The translations under genes were made by a program, and so were the position numbers. 64,000 bases of DNA from Haliscomenobacter sp965225875 (lineage in GTDB: Bacteria; Bacteroidota; Bacteroidia; Chitinophagales; Saprospiraceae): positions 682,001-746,000 of the forward strand of contig NZ_CBDDBS010000003.1 in NCBI RefSeq assembly GCF_965225875.1. The letters run 5' to 3'. Shown piece by piece: positions 27,185-36,660 of the stretch (position 1 is its first letter; each line of letters begins with the position of its first letter). Below the pieces are notes generated by a model. That model ran no database searches, was not told the origin of the DNA, and saw only the letters and a list, made by a program, of their open reading frames with translations.

Positions 27185-27991
27185 TTAATGCACCACCAAT
27201 TTATCCCCCACACGAATAGTGCCTATACCCAAAGTAATCAAATTCATTCCAAAGAGCACTTTGTTACCCTGCGTACGGTAAGTTGCTAGTGTTTTGAGCG
27301 GATCGCCTCCGGCGTGGCGCTGGCCAGTATCCTGATCCGTAGTGGTCAAAATGCAGCGACCACAGGGCTTGATGCCCCGAAAAGGTACTCCGCCAATCAA
27401 CAGATCGCTCCAGCTGTCTTCCTGATAAGCCGCAGCACCTGCAAACACAATATTGGGCCGAAAACGATTTATGGGAACAGGTTCTGCCAGGCGTTGATTC
27501 AAATCGGCTAGAGAATTTTCACCCAATAGTAAATAAGGGTAAGCGTCGGCAAAACTTACATTCATCGGTATTTGCACCCGCTCGGGCTCGACTTGCCTTG
27601 GCGAATCATCGGGTAGGTAAACCAAGCGTATTTTGGACTCCAGCGCTTCACTCAACCAGGCATCAGCAGCCTTATCCACCGCCAATGCATCACAAAAGTC
27701 GTCCCATATTTGTACCGTAAAGCGCTCACTGGAATTGGTCTGAAGAGGAACCTGGAGTAAGCCCAGTTCGGGTTTGCTTCGATGTCGGATGATTAGGTAT
27801 TCAGTTGTAATTTCCGTTTGTAGCAAAGCTAAAGCACCAAATTCCCGTTGGGTAAGGAATCGATTGTTTTCATTGATCAACAGCCAGCGGCGATCATGTT
27901 GAAAACCTCTTTCGGTGACCAGTGCTTCCTGAACGGCAATGCCAGCAAGGGATTTGACCGGATAAATATGGAGTTGGGTGATGTTGAACAT
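27185..27991 (-). CDS. MOSC domain protein (YcbX-like)
   Basis: 268 residues from MFNITQLHIYPVKSLAG; the frame runs to 28039 but the -7 element at 28018-28025 would then be inside the gene. Residues 1-115 are the MOSC N-terminal beta-barrel (YPVKSLAG, HDRRWLLINENNRFLTQRE). Residues 120-268 are the MOSC domain with the conserved Cys in GIKPCGRCILTTTDQDTG. MOSC proteins carry sulfur or molybdenum cofactor and act in reduction of N-hydroxylated compounds or as sulfurases. No ferredoxin domain is attached, unlike full-length YcbX. Cytosolic. Confidence 0.88.
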   Translation of the reverse strand: MFNITQLHIYPVKSLAGIAVQEALVTERGFQHDRRWLLINENNRFLTQREFGALALLQTEITTEYLIIRHRSKPELGLLQVPLQTNSSERFTVQIWDDFCDALAVDKAADAWLSEALESKIRLVYLPDDSPRQVEPERVQIPMNVSFADAYPYLLLGENSLADLNQRLAEPVPINRFRPNIVFAGAAAYQEDSWSDLLIGGVPFRGIKPCGRCILTTTDQDTGQRHAGGDPLKTLATYRTQGNKVLFGMNLITLGIGTIRVGDKLVVH

Positions 27992-28017
27992 AAGGGAGTG
28001 GAATGTTTTTTGTGCAG

Positions 28018-28051
28018 CAAAGATATGGATTTGCCACATCTAATAAACAAA
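28018..28051 (-). promoter_or_regulatory. Candidate promoter for the MOSC gene
   Basis: Minus-strand TTTG (28051-28048), a 22-nt spacer, then TATCTTTG (28025-28018), about 27 nt upstream of the ATG at 27991. The -7 match is exact; the spacer is 3 nt longer than ideal. Confidence 0.4.
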
Positions 28052-28152
28052 TTCTACCCAATTCTGCCCATCACCAATTAAATCAAAGCAATAATTAGTT
28101 GCCCTGATAAAAAAAGCCCACCTTCACCACTCATTTCTTTCAATCCATCTGA

Positions 28153-28731
28153 ATGTCAAAAACATCCCCGTCAAAAAAAGAACTCCCTAGTGATGAAATC
28201 ATTGTCAGCCAAACCCAAGCTTGGATCAAAAAAGTAATCATCGGCTGTAATTTTTGTCCATTTGCGCAACGCGAAGTTCAAAGGGGGAGTATCCGCTATC
28301 TGGTCGTTCACTCAGAAGACATAGACGTTTGTATGGAAGCCATGTTTGCTGAATGTGGCCGCTTGGATGAAGACGAAAGCATCGAAACGACATTGGTGAT
28401 TTTCCCCGGGGCCTTCAACGCCTTTAAAGACTACCTGCTGCTCATCGAGAACTGCGAAGACATGCTGCTGGACAATGATTACGAAGGCATTTATCAAGTG
28501 GCGAGTTTTCACCAGGATTACCAGTTCGCGGACGCACCTGCCGATGACCCCGCCAATTACACCAACCGCTCTTTGTATCCCATGCTGCATTTGCTGCGCG
28601 AATCCAGTCTTGACAATGCCTTGGCAAACTATCCCGACCCTGAAAACATTCCTCAACGCAATATTGAATATGCCCATAAGTTGGGACTTCGGCAGATGAA
28701 ACTGCTCCGGGATTCTTGTTGGAATGCTTGA
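28153..28731 (+). CDS. DUF1415 family protein
   Basis: 192 residues. The segment KKVIIGCNFCPFAQREV with CxxC, then DESIETTLVIFP and VASFHQDYQFADAPADDPANYTNRSLYPMLHLLRE are strong hallmarks of DUF1415, a widespread bacterial family without known function. The conserved Cys pair and the HP(D/E)-like segment could bind metal, but this is not established. Cytosolic, single domain. It is divergent from the MOSC gene, with its ATG 161 bp away. Confidence 0.88.
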   Translation: MSKTSPSKKELPSDEIIVSQTQAWIKKVIIGCNFCPFAQREVQRGSIRYLVVHSEDIDVCMEAMFAECGRLDEDESIETTLVIFPGAFNAFKDYLLLIENCEDMLLDNDYEGIYQVASFHQDYQFADAPADDPANYTNRSLYPMLHLLRESSLDNALANYPDPENIPQRNIEYAHKLGLRQMKLLRDSCWNA

Positions 28732-28776
28732 TTTACTTGCACTGGTATTTTTTGCAAATAAAAATTGGGCTAGTGC

Positions 28777-30102
28777 TTAACGAACTACCTCGATTTTGTA
28801 CTTGGCCCCTTTCATTTTTTCGCCCTGAATTTTTTTCAATACCGCTTGAACCTGGTCTTTTTTTACAGCTACAAAGGACATGTGGTCCAATAATTCGATT
28901 TTTCCCAGGTCTTCTTTTTGCAGTTCACCTTTTTTGGACAAAAAGCCAACGATGTCTGTTTTGCTGAGTTTGTCTTTTTTCCCTCCGCTAATGTACAAGG
29001 TAACCCAGGCGGGTGGAGCAGGCAAGGCAACTCCAGTAGGGATGTCAAAAACCTCGGGGATTCCAACCAGGTAATCCGGGAGTGCTTCTTCAGCATACAA
29101 AATGACAAAGGCTGTCCCTTCCGCATGCATGCGCGCAGTACGGCCATTGCGGTGTACAAAATCAGTTCCTTTGGAAGGCAATTCAAAATGGATGACATTT
29201 TTTACCTCGGGAATGTCCAGGCCCCGTGCCGCTAAATCAGAGGCGACTAAAATGGAAATACTGCCATTGCGGAATTGCACCAGCGTTTTTTCACGGGTCA
29301 ACTGATCGAGGCCACCGTGGAAAAACGAGCTTTGTAGCCCTTTTTCGCGCAACATTTCCACACAATTTTCAGTGGCTTCACGCTGATTGCAAAAAACCAG
29401 GGTTTGCTCGTTACCCAAGGCAACAAGCAAGGCAAAAAGGGTATCCAGTTTATCTTGGCCGGGAACCATTACTGCCTTTAGTTGAAGGCCATCGGTTGAT
29501 TTTTCCTCCACCTGGGTGAAATCCAATACTTTGGGCGCTACAATACCCGTGAACTTTGGGATGTGTTGTTTGCGACTCGCCGATACCAGGATACGTTTTT
29601 CAATTTTAGGTAAACCCGCTACAATCTGCTCCATTTGTTCCTGAAAACCCATGGACAAAGATTTGTCAAATTCGTCCAATATCAGTACCCGCAGGTTTTG
29701 TGGATCAAAAGATTTGCGGGTCAAATGTTCAATGATGCGCCCTGGAGTGCCAATGAGTAGGGCGGGGGGCTGACTCAGGTTGCGGATTTCGGTTTGCATG
29801 GGGTGCCCGCCATAACAGGTGTTTACCTTAAACCCAGTAGCCATCTTTTGCCAAACCCGTTCGATTTGGATGGCCAATTCACGGGTTGGAGAGACCACCA
29901 AACACTGTACCCCTGCGTGATCACTTTTTAATAAACTCAAAATGGGCAATAAAAAAGCCAGGGTTTTGCCGGAGCCGGTGGGAGCCAATAACATCAGATT
30001 GGGTTCCTGAGGAATGTGCAGCAGGGCTTTTTCCTGCATTTCATTGAGCGCGTTGATGCCAAGTTTGTGGAGCACAGCATCCAGTGATACGTTGTTTTGC
30101 AT
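28777..30102 (-). CDS. DEAD-box RNA helicase of the DbpA type
   Basis: 441 residues. Helicase motifs in order: Q-motif region, motif I APTGSGKT, Ia PTRELA, Ib TPGRI, II DEFD (Phe in place of Ala), III SAS, then the C-terminal motifs VASDLAARGLDIP and HRNGRTARMH. Residues about 370-441 are a DbpA-like RNA-binding domain (KTDIVGFLSKKGELQKEDLGKIEL, then SFVAVKKDQVQAVLKKI), which in DbpA targets hairpin 92 of 23S rRNA, suggesting a role in large-subunit assembly. A minus-strand TACCTTTG (30107-30114) lies only 5 nt upstream of the ATG. Confidence 0.88.
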   Translation of the reverse strand: MQNNVSLDAVLHKLGINALNEMQEKALLHIPQEPNLMLLAPTGSGKTLAFLLPILSLLKSDHAGVQCLVVSPTRELAIQIERVWQKMATGFKVNTCYGGHPMQTEIRNLSQPPALLIGTPGRIIEHLTRKSFDPQNLRVLILDEFDKSLSMGFQEQMEQIVAGLPKIEKRILVSASRKQHIPKFTGIVAPKVLDFTQVEEKSTDGLQLKAVMVPGQDKLDTLFALLVALGNEQTLVFCNQREATENCVEMLREKGLQSSFFHGGLDQLTREKTLVQFRNGSISILVASDLAARGLDIPEVKNVIHFELPSKGTDFVHRNGRTARMHAEGTAFVILYAEEALPDYLVGIPEVFDIPTGVALPAPPAWVTLYISGGKKDKLSKTDIVGFLSKKGELQKEDLGKIELLDHMSFVAVKKDQVQAVLKKIQGEKMKGAKYKIEVVR

Positions 30103-30176
30103 GGGGCAAAGGTACTATTTTTGCCAGGAAACCCCATGCTCAGTTACTTATTGTTTTGAATACCCAAACATTCCCC

Positions 30177-30207
30177 TTCGCAATGCTGTTTCAATTCCAT
30201 ACTTTTG
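30177..30207 (+). promoter_or_regulatory. Candidate promoter for the Hsp70 operon
   Basis: TTCG at 30177-30180 (one mismatch to TTTG), a 19-nt spacer, then TACTTTTG at 30200-30207, an exact TAnnTTTG, 29 nt upstream of the ATG at 30236. No CIRCE-like inverted repeat is visible. Confidence 0.4.
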
Positions 30208-30235
30208 CGATTCTTTAAAACTGCATTAAAATTTT

Positions 30236-32092
30236 ATGGCAAAATTTGCAATCGACCTCAAGTCGGGTGACATCAAAAACGAGGCCGAACTGATCGTCGG
30301 AATTGACCTGGGAACAACCAATAGTTTGGTTGCGTATATAAAAAATGGCGAGGCCGTAGCCGTAAAAGGCAAGAATGGGAAAAGCACCCTGGTGCCATCG
30401 GTGGTGCATTTCAGCCCCGAAGGCAAAATTGTGGTAGGGGATGCCGCCAAGGAAAAATTGATTAGCGACCCGGAAAATACCATTTACTCCGTAAAACGCC
30501 TGATGGGGAAATCCTACGGTGATGTGCAAGGCGTACAGCAGTATTTTGGCTACCAAATCATAGACAACGATACCGAGAGTTTGGTCAAAATTCGGGTAAA
30601 AGACAAGTTTTATACGCCCATCGAATTGTCTGCCGAAATCCTCAAAGTGCTCAAAAATCGCATTGAAGAGGAGCTGGATCGGGTGGTGAGTAAGGCGGTT
30701 ATTACTGTGCCTGCCTACTTCAATGATTCCCAGCGTCAGGCTACCCGTGATGCGGGCAAATTGGCGGGACTGGACGTGTTGCGCATCGTGAACGAACCCA
30801 CCGCGGCAAGTCTGGCCTACGGCATTGGCCTGGATCAAAGCGAGAGCCATACCATCGCGGTTTACGACCTGGGTGGCGGCACTTTCGACATTTCCATTTT
30901 GCGGATTCAAGACGGGGTTTTTGAAGTGATGGCGACCAATGGCGACACCTTTTTGGGCGGCGATGACTTTGACCGGGCCATTGTTGATTATTGGATTGCC
31001 GAAAATAAATTGGATACCCAGCAGATCAATGCGGACAAAGAATTGAGTCAAGCCTTGCGCTTGCAAGCGGAAAAGGCTAAAAAGGCCTTGAGCAGTGAAG
31101 CTGAATACCGTGCTGAAATCAATACCATTAAGTGCGAGATTACCCGTGAGCAATTTGAGAAATTGATTCAACCACTCGTAGATCGGACGATTGCTTGTTG
31201 CCAAAGTGCCTTGAACGACGCCAAAGTCCAATTGACTGAGATCGATCGAGTGATCATGGTGGGTGGCTCTACCCGGGTGCCTTTGGTACGTGAATCGGTG
31301 GGGGCCCTCTTTGGTCAGGAAGTATACGACAAAGTCAACCCGGATGAAGTAGTAGCTCTAGGGGCAGCCATTCAGGCGGATGTATTGGCGGGCAACCAAA
31401 AAGACATCCTTTTGCTGGATGTCACACCTTTGTCCCTGGGTATTGAAACGGTGGGGGGCTTGATGGACGTCATTTTGCCCCGTAACTCCAAAATTCCAAC
31501 CCGGGTAGGGCGCCGTTACACCACTTCGGTAGATGGCCAGCGCAACCTTAAAATAGCTGTTTACCAGGGTGAACGCGACTTGATTCAACACAACCGCAAA
31601 CTGGGTGAATTTATCCTGAAGGGGATTCCCCCGATGCCTGCTGGATTGCCCAAAGTAGAGATTCAGTTCATCCTCAATGCCGATGGTATCCTGAAAGTAA
31701 AAGCAGAAGAGCTGCGCTCAAACGTAGAGCAAGAGATTGAAGTTAAGCCGACCTACGGCATCAGTGAAGAAGAAATGGCGATGATGCTCATCGATTCTAT
31801 ACAAAATGCAGCTGACGATTTAGCCATCCGCGCACTGCTCGAAGCACGCAATGAGGCCAACAACATCGTGCTCAGCGCCGAACGTTTCCTAGGGCAAAAC
31901 GAGGAAATCCTCAACGAAGAAGAAATCGCGACCACCCGCTCCCTGACGCAAGCGCTGCGTGACGCAGTGGCCGGAACCGATAAAGACGCCATCAATCAGG
32001 CAATGGAAACACTCAATACCTATACCGCTCCGCTGGCGCACCGTGCTATGGATGTTGCATTGTTGGAAGCCATGAAAGGCAAACAGATTTAA
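30236..32092 (+). CDS. Hsp70-family chaperone, HscA-like
   Basis: 618 residues, about 20 shorter than DnaK. The ATPase domain has GIDLGTTNSLVAY, VPAYFNDSQRQATRDAGKLAG, YDLGGGTFDISIL and VGGSTRVPLVRE; the linker and substrate domain contain DVTPLSLGIETVGGLMDVI and a C-terminal lid. The distinctive N-terminal extension (AKFAIDLKSGDIKNEAELIVGID) and short tail fit HscA-like chaperones that assist iron-sulfur cluster transfer. No hscB or iscU homologue is nearby in this window, so the client is uncertain; a second general Hsp70 is the alternative. Next gene begins 5 nt downstream. Confidence 0.87.
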   Translation: MAKFAIDLKSGDIKNEAELIVGIDLGTTNSLVAYIKNGEAVAVKGKNGKSTLVPSVVHFSPEGKIVVGDAAKEKLISDPENTIYSVKRLMGKSYGDVQGVQQYFGYQIIDNDTESLVKIRVKDKFYTPIELSAEILKVLKNRIEEELDRVVSKAVITVPAYFNDSQRQATRDAGKLAGLDVLRIVNEPTAASLAYGIGLDQSESHTIAVYDLGGGTFDISILRIQDGVFEVMATNGDTFLGGDDFDRAIVDYWIAENKLDTQQINADKELSQALRLQAEKAKKALSSEAEYRAEINTIKCEITREQFEKLIQPLVDRTIACCQSALNDAKVQLTEIDRVIMVGGSTRVPLVRESVGALFGQEVYDKVNPDEVVALGAAIQADVLAGNQKDILLLDVTPLSLGIETVGGLMDVILPRNSKIPTRVGRRYTTSVDGQRNLKIAVYQGERDLIQHNRKLGEFILKGIPPMPAGLPKVEIQFILNADGILKVKAEELRSNVEQEIEVKPTYGISEEEMAMMLIDSIQNAADDLAIRALLEARNEANNIVLSAERFLGQNEEILNEEEIATTRSLTQALRDAVAGTDKDAINQAMETLNTYTAPLAHRAMDVALLEAMKGKQI

Positions 32093-32097
32093 GCACC

Positions 32098-32520
32098 ATG
32101 ATTTGGAAAACACCCATCGACCTGGCCGTTTTAAATGCCAGCCGGAAAAACACCTTGATTGAACACCTTGGCATTGAACTCTGTGGTTATGGCGACGATT
32201 ATCTGCAAGCCAAAATGCCGGTGGATCACCGTACGGTGCAACCTTTTGGCCTTTTACACGGTGGCGCATCCGCTGCCTTGGCGGAAAGTGTAGGGAGTAT
32301 GGCTTCCTTGTTTACTTTTGAAGAGCCTGGCAAACAATACGCTGTAGGAATTGAGCTCAACGCCAGCCATTTGCGTGGAGTGAGTAGTGGCTATGTGGTG
32401 GCAACTGCCAAACCTGCCCGCCTGGGTCGTAAAATCCATGTCTGGAACATTGAAATACACGATGACCAGGGGCGATTGGTGTGTGTAAGCCGATTGACGA
32501 TGGCGATAGTGGCGGAATAA
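32098..32520 (+). CDS. Hotdog-fold thioesterase (PaaI/MenI-like)
   Basis: 140 residues forming one hotdog domain. The catalytic segment LLHGGASAALAESVGSMAS follows a QPFG-like strand, as in 1,4-dihydroxy-2-naphthoyl-CoA thioesterases and PaaI. It would hydrolyse an acyl- or aryl-CoA in the cytosol; menaquinone synthesis is a reasonable guess because members of this family perform that step. It is 5 nt downstream of the Hsp70 gene, so co-transcribed, with an intrinsic terminator right after. Confidence 0.8.
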   Translation: MIWKTPIDLAVLNASRKNTLIEHLGIELCGYGDDYLQAKMPVDHRTVQPFGLLHGGASAALAESVGSMASLFTFEEPGKQYAVGIELNASHLRGVSSGYVVATAKPARLGRKIHVWNIEIHDDQGRLVCVSRLTMAIVAE

Positions 32521-32525
32521 AAATA

Positions 32526-32559
32526 GCCTGATGCCATTTTAAGGGCACCAGGCCTTTTT
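32526..32559 (+). terminator. Intrinsic terminator after the thioesterase
   Basis: GCCTGATGCC (32526-32535) pairs with GGCACCAGGC (32544-32553) with one mismatch, followed by a C and a T5 tract. It closes the Hsp70-thioesterase operon. Confidence 0.65.
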
Positions 32560-32660
32560 AAACTTAAAATTAATCCACTTGAAACCTTAGACGCTGTCCA
32601 TCTAAAGCCGATAACACATCAAAGATTCCCCCTTGCCGTATTTAATTAGGATGCGAAAAA

Positions 32661-33758
32661 TCATTTTACATTCTCGCACAGCATTTCATTCCCATCCAAT
32701 CCATTGAATATGGCTTTGGTATTGGTAAACGAAGTGCCGATGTATTCTTCCCGGATAAAAACATAATCTGGCAACAGGTAGCATTTTCCATCGCTGCCTT
32801 TGTAGGCCATTTTGGCGCTGCGTTCCCGACCAATCACCGCACCACTTACATTATGGCGCAAAGTAGTCCAACCGTTTTGGGTTAATACTGCTTTGAGTGC
32901 AGTTGCTTTTTGAGTATTTCCAAATTTCGCATTAAAACCATCAATCAAGATCTTTTCCAGCTTGGAATCAACCACAACGGGAGCAGGTAATTTTCTGCTT
33001 TTAATTTTTTCGGCGTTATTCTGTTCCATGCCTGCTTTCATGCTTTCCAGACTCCCCATTTTGGCCACAAAATCAGAAACGGCTTTGTATTGGTCTGCAT
33101 AAGCTGTTTCTTCTGGGAAAATTTTGGCGGCCGCTTCCCAGTAGAGCTGATTGTACTTGGCCAGGTAATAATTTCTTTCAGCCACTTCGGGGATTGTGCC
33201 ACTGGCTTTGGCGTTTTCTATATTCGTTAAGTCCCCATTGGTTTGGTATACGTGTTTTTCAATGATTATTTTGGTTCGCTTGATGTACATTTCCTGGGGC
33301 TTGGTATTCAAAGAAATATACTGCTGAACCATATCCGAATATTCTTTAAAGCGGAATTGCATCACGGGTACATCGCCAGGACGAACGCCAATGTTTGTTT
33401 CTTCAAAGAGCTTGCGCAGCAGTTGGTCCGCTTTAATCGCTTTTTGGGTTGGGTTGAGTTGACTGAAATCCTCCGCTGCAGGTGTAGCACTACTTGTGCT
33501 GCCCGCTTTGGCCTTCCATTTGACAATCTCTGCTTCCATTTTGTCGGTTTTGTAAGCAGGGTCTTTTTGCTTTACTTCTTTAAGTTTGGCTTCTAAAACG
33601 GCTACTCCTTCCGCAAACTTTTGTGTTTTTTGAATGCCCATAGCGTTTGTCCAAAAAGAACGAACTTCGGCCCTGGCTGGACCTTCGTAGGCGAAATCCT
33701 GTGCCATTGCGCCAAAAGAAATCAGCATGGCGATAAAGACTAGTTGAATCGTTTTCAT
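32661..33758 (-). CDS. Hypothetical exported protein (365 aa)
   Basis: 365 residues starting MKTIQLVFIAMLISFGAMAQDF, a clear signal peptide; the frame opens further upstream at 33803 but that leader lacks a signal. The mature protein is helical in the middle (residues about 45-240, many Lys and Glu) and more beta-like near the C-terminus (GRERSAKMAYKGSDGKCYLLPDYVFI). I do not recognise a family. Its location is periplasm or outside the cell. Single gene. Confidence 0.7.
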   Translation of the reverse strand: MKTIQLVFIAMLISFGAMAQDFAYEGPARAEVRSFWTNAMGIQKTQKFAEGVAVLEAKLKEVKQKDPAYKTDKMEAEIVKWKAKAGSTSSATPAAEDFSQLNPTQKAIKADQLLRKLFEETNIGVRPGDVPVMQFRFKEYSDMVQQYISLNTKPQEMYIKRTKIIIEKHVYQTNGDLTNIENAKASGTIPEVAERNYYLAKYNQLYWEAAAKIFPEETAYADQYKAVSDFVAKMGSLESMKAGMEQNNAEKIKSRKLPAPVVVDSKLEKILIDGFNAKFGNTQKATALKAVLTQNGWTTLRHNVSGAVIGRERSAKMAYKGSDGKCYLLPDYVFIREEYIGTSFTNTKAIFNGLDGNEMLCENVK

Positions 33759-33998
33759 AATCGTTTTCAGAATTTGTTTAAGGCCCAAAATATGACCTGG
33801 CAAAAAAGTAAATGAGCCCGATTCACAAGCGATGGGAAGTGTTTTATATCTGATAGAACTCCGCTTGATTGGCCGAAATGGAAGCTCAAGAAGTTACCAT
33901 GTATACTGAGCGATCATCTGCTTAAAGTCCAAGGGGGATTTTGAAAAACAACATGGCCATTTGCTTATCTTACAGGCTCTTAGAAAAACATCAATTCG

Positions 33999-35861
33999 AT
34001 GAAGCGCATTTTTATTTCCTTTTTATGTTTTAGCTTTTTCCTCAATTATTCTGTTTCCCAGCCCGATTGCTGGTGTACCCGGATAACCCAACAACAAATT
34101 GATGGATTAATAAGCAATTTTGATTCTACAGCCATTCATCAAACCATACGTAAATTAAGATCAGGTAGTGATAAAACCTGTCAGGTTATGAGTTATAACA
34201 TTGAAGTGGACTATCTGATGGCAAAGAAAAATTTAAGTGCCACTCTTGCCGCAATTCAGAAACAAGAAAAACTGGTTTTTAGCCTTTCTTGTAAAAAAGA
34301 GCTACTCATCCATACCTATTTGAATTACGCCACTTACAGTAAATCTACTCAAAACTATGAGGCTCTTTCCAACTATGCATTTAAAGCATTAAAAGCAGCA
34401 GAAGCCCTCAATGATCAACAAAAAGAACTTAAAGCCATTGCCCTGATCGTTTTTCTAAACACCAGGCAAAATCAAAATGAAAAAAACTGGGAATATGTCA
34501 AACGGGCCGAGAAAATCATCCTGACCCTGAATGCGGATTATACACTGGCTACTCACTACAACTGGTTGGCATTTGAATACGAACAAGAGTATTCTACCAA
34601 AGGAAGGCGAGGTCTAATGGATTCTTCGGTAATGTATTCAGCAATTGCATTAAAAGCAGCTTTAAAAAGAAGAGATCATTTTGAAATCACGAGATGCTTC
34701 CGGGTGCTTGAATCAAATGCGGTAAGTAAGGAAGACTATCAAGCAGCTGTACGATATGCCGATTCTGCGATTTTTCACCTAAAAAAGATAAAAATCCCAA
34801 TGAATCCGGCGGCTTTATACGTAACAAAAGCCTTGGATTATGCTGATTTGAAAAACCATTCAGAAGCCCAAAGATGGATCGACACAAGTATTTATTATGC
34901 AGAAAAAATGGAAGGAAAAACTCCCGCTACCGCAGCTGTTTACGGCCAGGCTGCCCAGATTTTTGAAAAAGCAGGCAACCTGCCCAGGGCAATTGCTGCA
35001 ATGAAAATTTATAATCACATGAAAGACAGTGTGTTCACACAAGAGCGACTGGTGAAAATAAATGAATTGGAACAAAAGTATTACAAGGAGAAAAATGAAA
35101 ATACGATAAAAGACCTGGCTAGGAAAAAGCAGTTTTATCTTTTTTTGGCAATAGCAGGTTTGTTGGGGATTGCGGCGGTTTCATTCTTCCTTCGCCAACA
35201 AGCTTTAACTTATAAGAAAAACATTCTTGAAGCGGAACAGCGGCTCAACCGAGCACGGATGAATCCACATTTCTTTTTTAACGCATTAACAGCGCTGCAA
35301 AAGTTTGCAGTGACAGAAAACAATCCCCAGGCAATGGCTACTAACCTTTCGAGGTTTAGCAATATCATGAGGGAAACTTTGGAAAGTACTTATAAGGAAT
35401 ATGTAAGCATAGAACAAGAGATGGACTTTTTGGAAGAATACCTTGATGTGCAAAGCATCCGCTTTCCGCAGGCTTTTTCTTACGAGATAAAAGCTGATCA
35501 TGACCTGGAAGTGGATGAACTACTTATTCCTTCCATGATTATTCAGCCCTTCGTTGAAAATAGCATTGAACATGGCTTCTCGGGTATTGAGTATCAGGCA
35601 AACATTCAGGTAGAATTTAAAAAAGACGACAAAAGTTTGTTGGTCCTCATTTCAGATAATGGCCTGGGCATTCGAGGGGAATCTCCGGAAAACCATCAAC
35701 ACATCAGCCGCGCCAGCCAAATCCTGAAAGACAGGATTTATCTGCTCAACTTAAAACTCAAAACAAAGGCGGGTTTTCACATTGACAATGAGGCTTCGGG
35801 AAAAGGAGTGATTGTAAAAATCAATTTACCTTTACTGTACAAAAATCAAAGCCAATCCTGA
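33999..35861 (+). CDS. TPR-containing LytS-type histidine kinase
   Basis: 620 residues. Signal peptide MKRIFISFLCFSFFLNYSVSQ, then a helical region with TPR-like repeats in the periplasm (about 60-345), one membrane helix (378-397, FYLFLAIAGLLGIAAVSFFL), a short coiled coil, and the His_kinase domain with acceptor His424 in ARMNPHFFFNALTALQ, N box FVENSIEHGFSG and G box SDNGLGIRG. The periplasmic TPR part is the likely sensor. The next gene, one nucleotide after the stop, encodes its response regulator. Confidence 0.88.
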   Translation: MKRIFISFLCFSFFLNYSVSQPDCWCTRITQQQIDGLISNFDSTAIHQTIRKLRSGSDKTCQVMSYNIEVDYLMAKKNLSATLAAIQKQEKLVFSLSCKKELLIHTYLNYATYSKSTQNYEALSNYAFKALKAAEALNDQQKELKAIALIVFLNTRQNQNEKNWEYVKRAEKIILTLNADYTLATHYNWLAFEYEQEYSTKGRRGLMDSSVMYSAIALKAALKRRDHFEITRCFRVLESNAVSKEDYQAAVRYADSAIFHLKKIKIPMNPAALYVTKALDYADLKNHSEAQRWIDTSIYYAEKMEGKTPATAAVYGQAAQIFEKAGNLPRAIAAMKIYNHMKDSVFTQERLVKINELEQKYYKEKNENTIKDLARKKQFYLFLAIAGLLGIAAVSFFLRQQALTYKKNILEAEQRLNRARMNPHFFFNALTALQKFAVTENNPQAMATNLSRFSNIMRETLESTYKEYVSIEQEMDFLEEYLDVQSIRFPQAFSYEIKADHDLEVDELLIPSMIIQPFVENSIEHGFSGIEYQANIQVEFKKDDKSLLVLISDNGLGIRGESPENHQHISRASQILKDRIYLLNLKLKTKAGFHIDNEASGKGVIVKINLPLLYKNQSQS

Positions 35862-35862
35862 C

Positions 35863-36612
35863 ATGAACATTTTGCTCATCGACAATGAAGCCGAGGTAAG
35901 ATCCACCTTAAAAAGCATGCTGGAGAATTGGAGCAAGGGCAAACATACCATTGCGGAGGCAGATGGAGTGTCCACAGGTGTTCAAGCCATTCTTTCCTTT
36001 CATCCGGATGTGGTAGTGCTGGATGTGGAAATGGATGATGGCACCGGTTTTGATTTATTGAAGCAAATTTCCGCGCCTTCCTTTCAATTGATTTTCGCCA
36101 CCGCATTCAACCAGTATGCTATACAGGCATTCAAGTTCAGTGCCATTGATTACCTGCTCAAACCCGTTGATCCCATGGAATTGGCAATAGCTCTACAAAA
36201 GGCTGCGGACAACATCAACAGCAACAACTTACAGCAACAACTTGCCATACTCATGCAACAACTTGCCAATAAACAAGGCGCACATAAGCAGATTGTATTA
36301 AAAGATATCGACAAAACCTACTTTGTAAACATCAACTCCATCATTTACTGTGAGGCTGAAGGCTCTTATACCAAATTCTATGTTGAGGGATCTGCCCCCA
36401 TTTTTGTGAGCCGGAACTTGCGTAGTTATGAGGAATTACTGGCATCTTCAGGCTTTATACGAACCCATCATTCCTGCCTTGTGAACCCTGACAAAATAAA
36501 AGTATTTGACCGCAAGACGGATTGTGGAACCTTAATCCTTGAAGGTGGTTACACCATTCCTGTTTCGCAGCGCAAGAGGGAGTTTGTAACTCAGTTTCTG
36601 GAAAACAGGTGA
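35863..36612 (+). CDS. LytTR-family response regulator
   Basis: 249 residues. The receiver domain has Asp7 and Glu9 in LIDNEAE (Asn8 replaces the usual second acid at that spot), acceptor Asp54 in VVVLDVEMDDG, Thr in ATAFNQY, and Lys in YLLKPVDP. After a Gln-rich linker (about 115-135) comes a LytTR DNA-binding domain (YFVNINSIIYCEAEGSYTKFYV, FIRTHHSCLVNPDKIK). It is one nucleotide downstream of its kinase gene and nearly the same length as the other LytTR regulator in the window (10011-10766). Confidence 0.9.
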   Translation: MNILLIDNEAEVRSTLKSMLENWSKGKHTIAEADGVSTGVQAILSFHPDVVVLDVEMDDGTGFDLLKQISAPSFQLIFATAFNQYAIQAFKFSAIDYLLKPVDPMELAIALQKAADNINSNNLQQQLAILMQQLANKQGAHKQIVLKDIDKTYFVNINSIIYCEAEGSYTKFYVEGSAPIFVSRNLRSYEELLASSGFIRTHHSCLVNPDKIKVFDRKTDCGTLILEGGYTIPVSQRKREFVTQFLENR

Positions 36613-36660
36613 GAATCGTTTACCTATACACTTTAAAACAGGTTATGTACCCGCTGCTTT

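Noticed and set aside
30215..31231. 338-codon open frame antisense to the Hsp70 gene
   Set aside because: It mirrors the strongly conserved Hsp70 coding frame; the product has no recognisable domain, and its composition reflects the opposite strand of biased codons.
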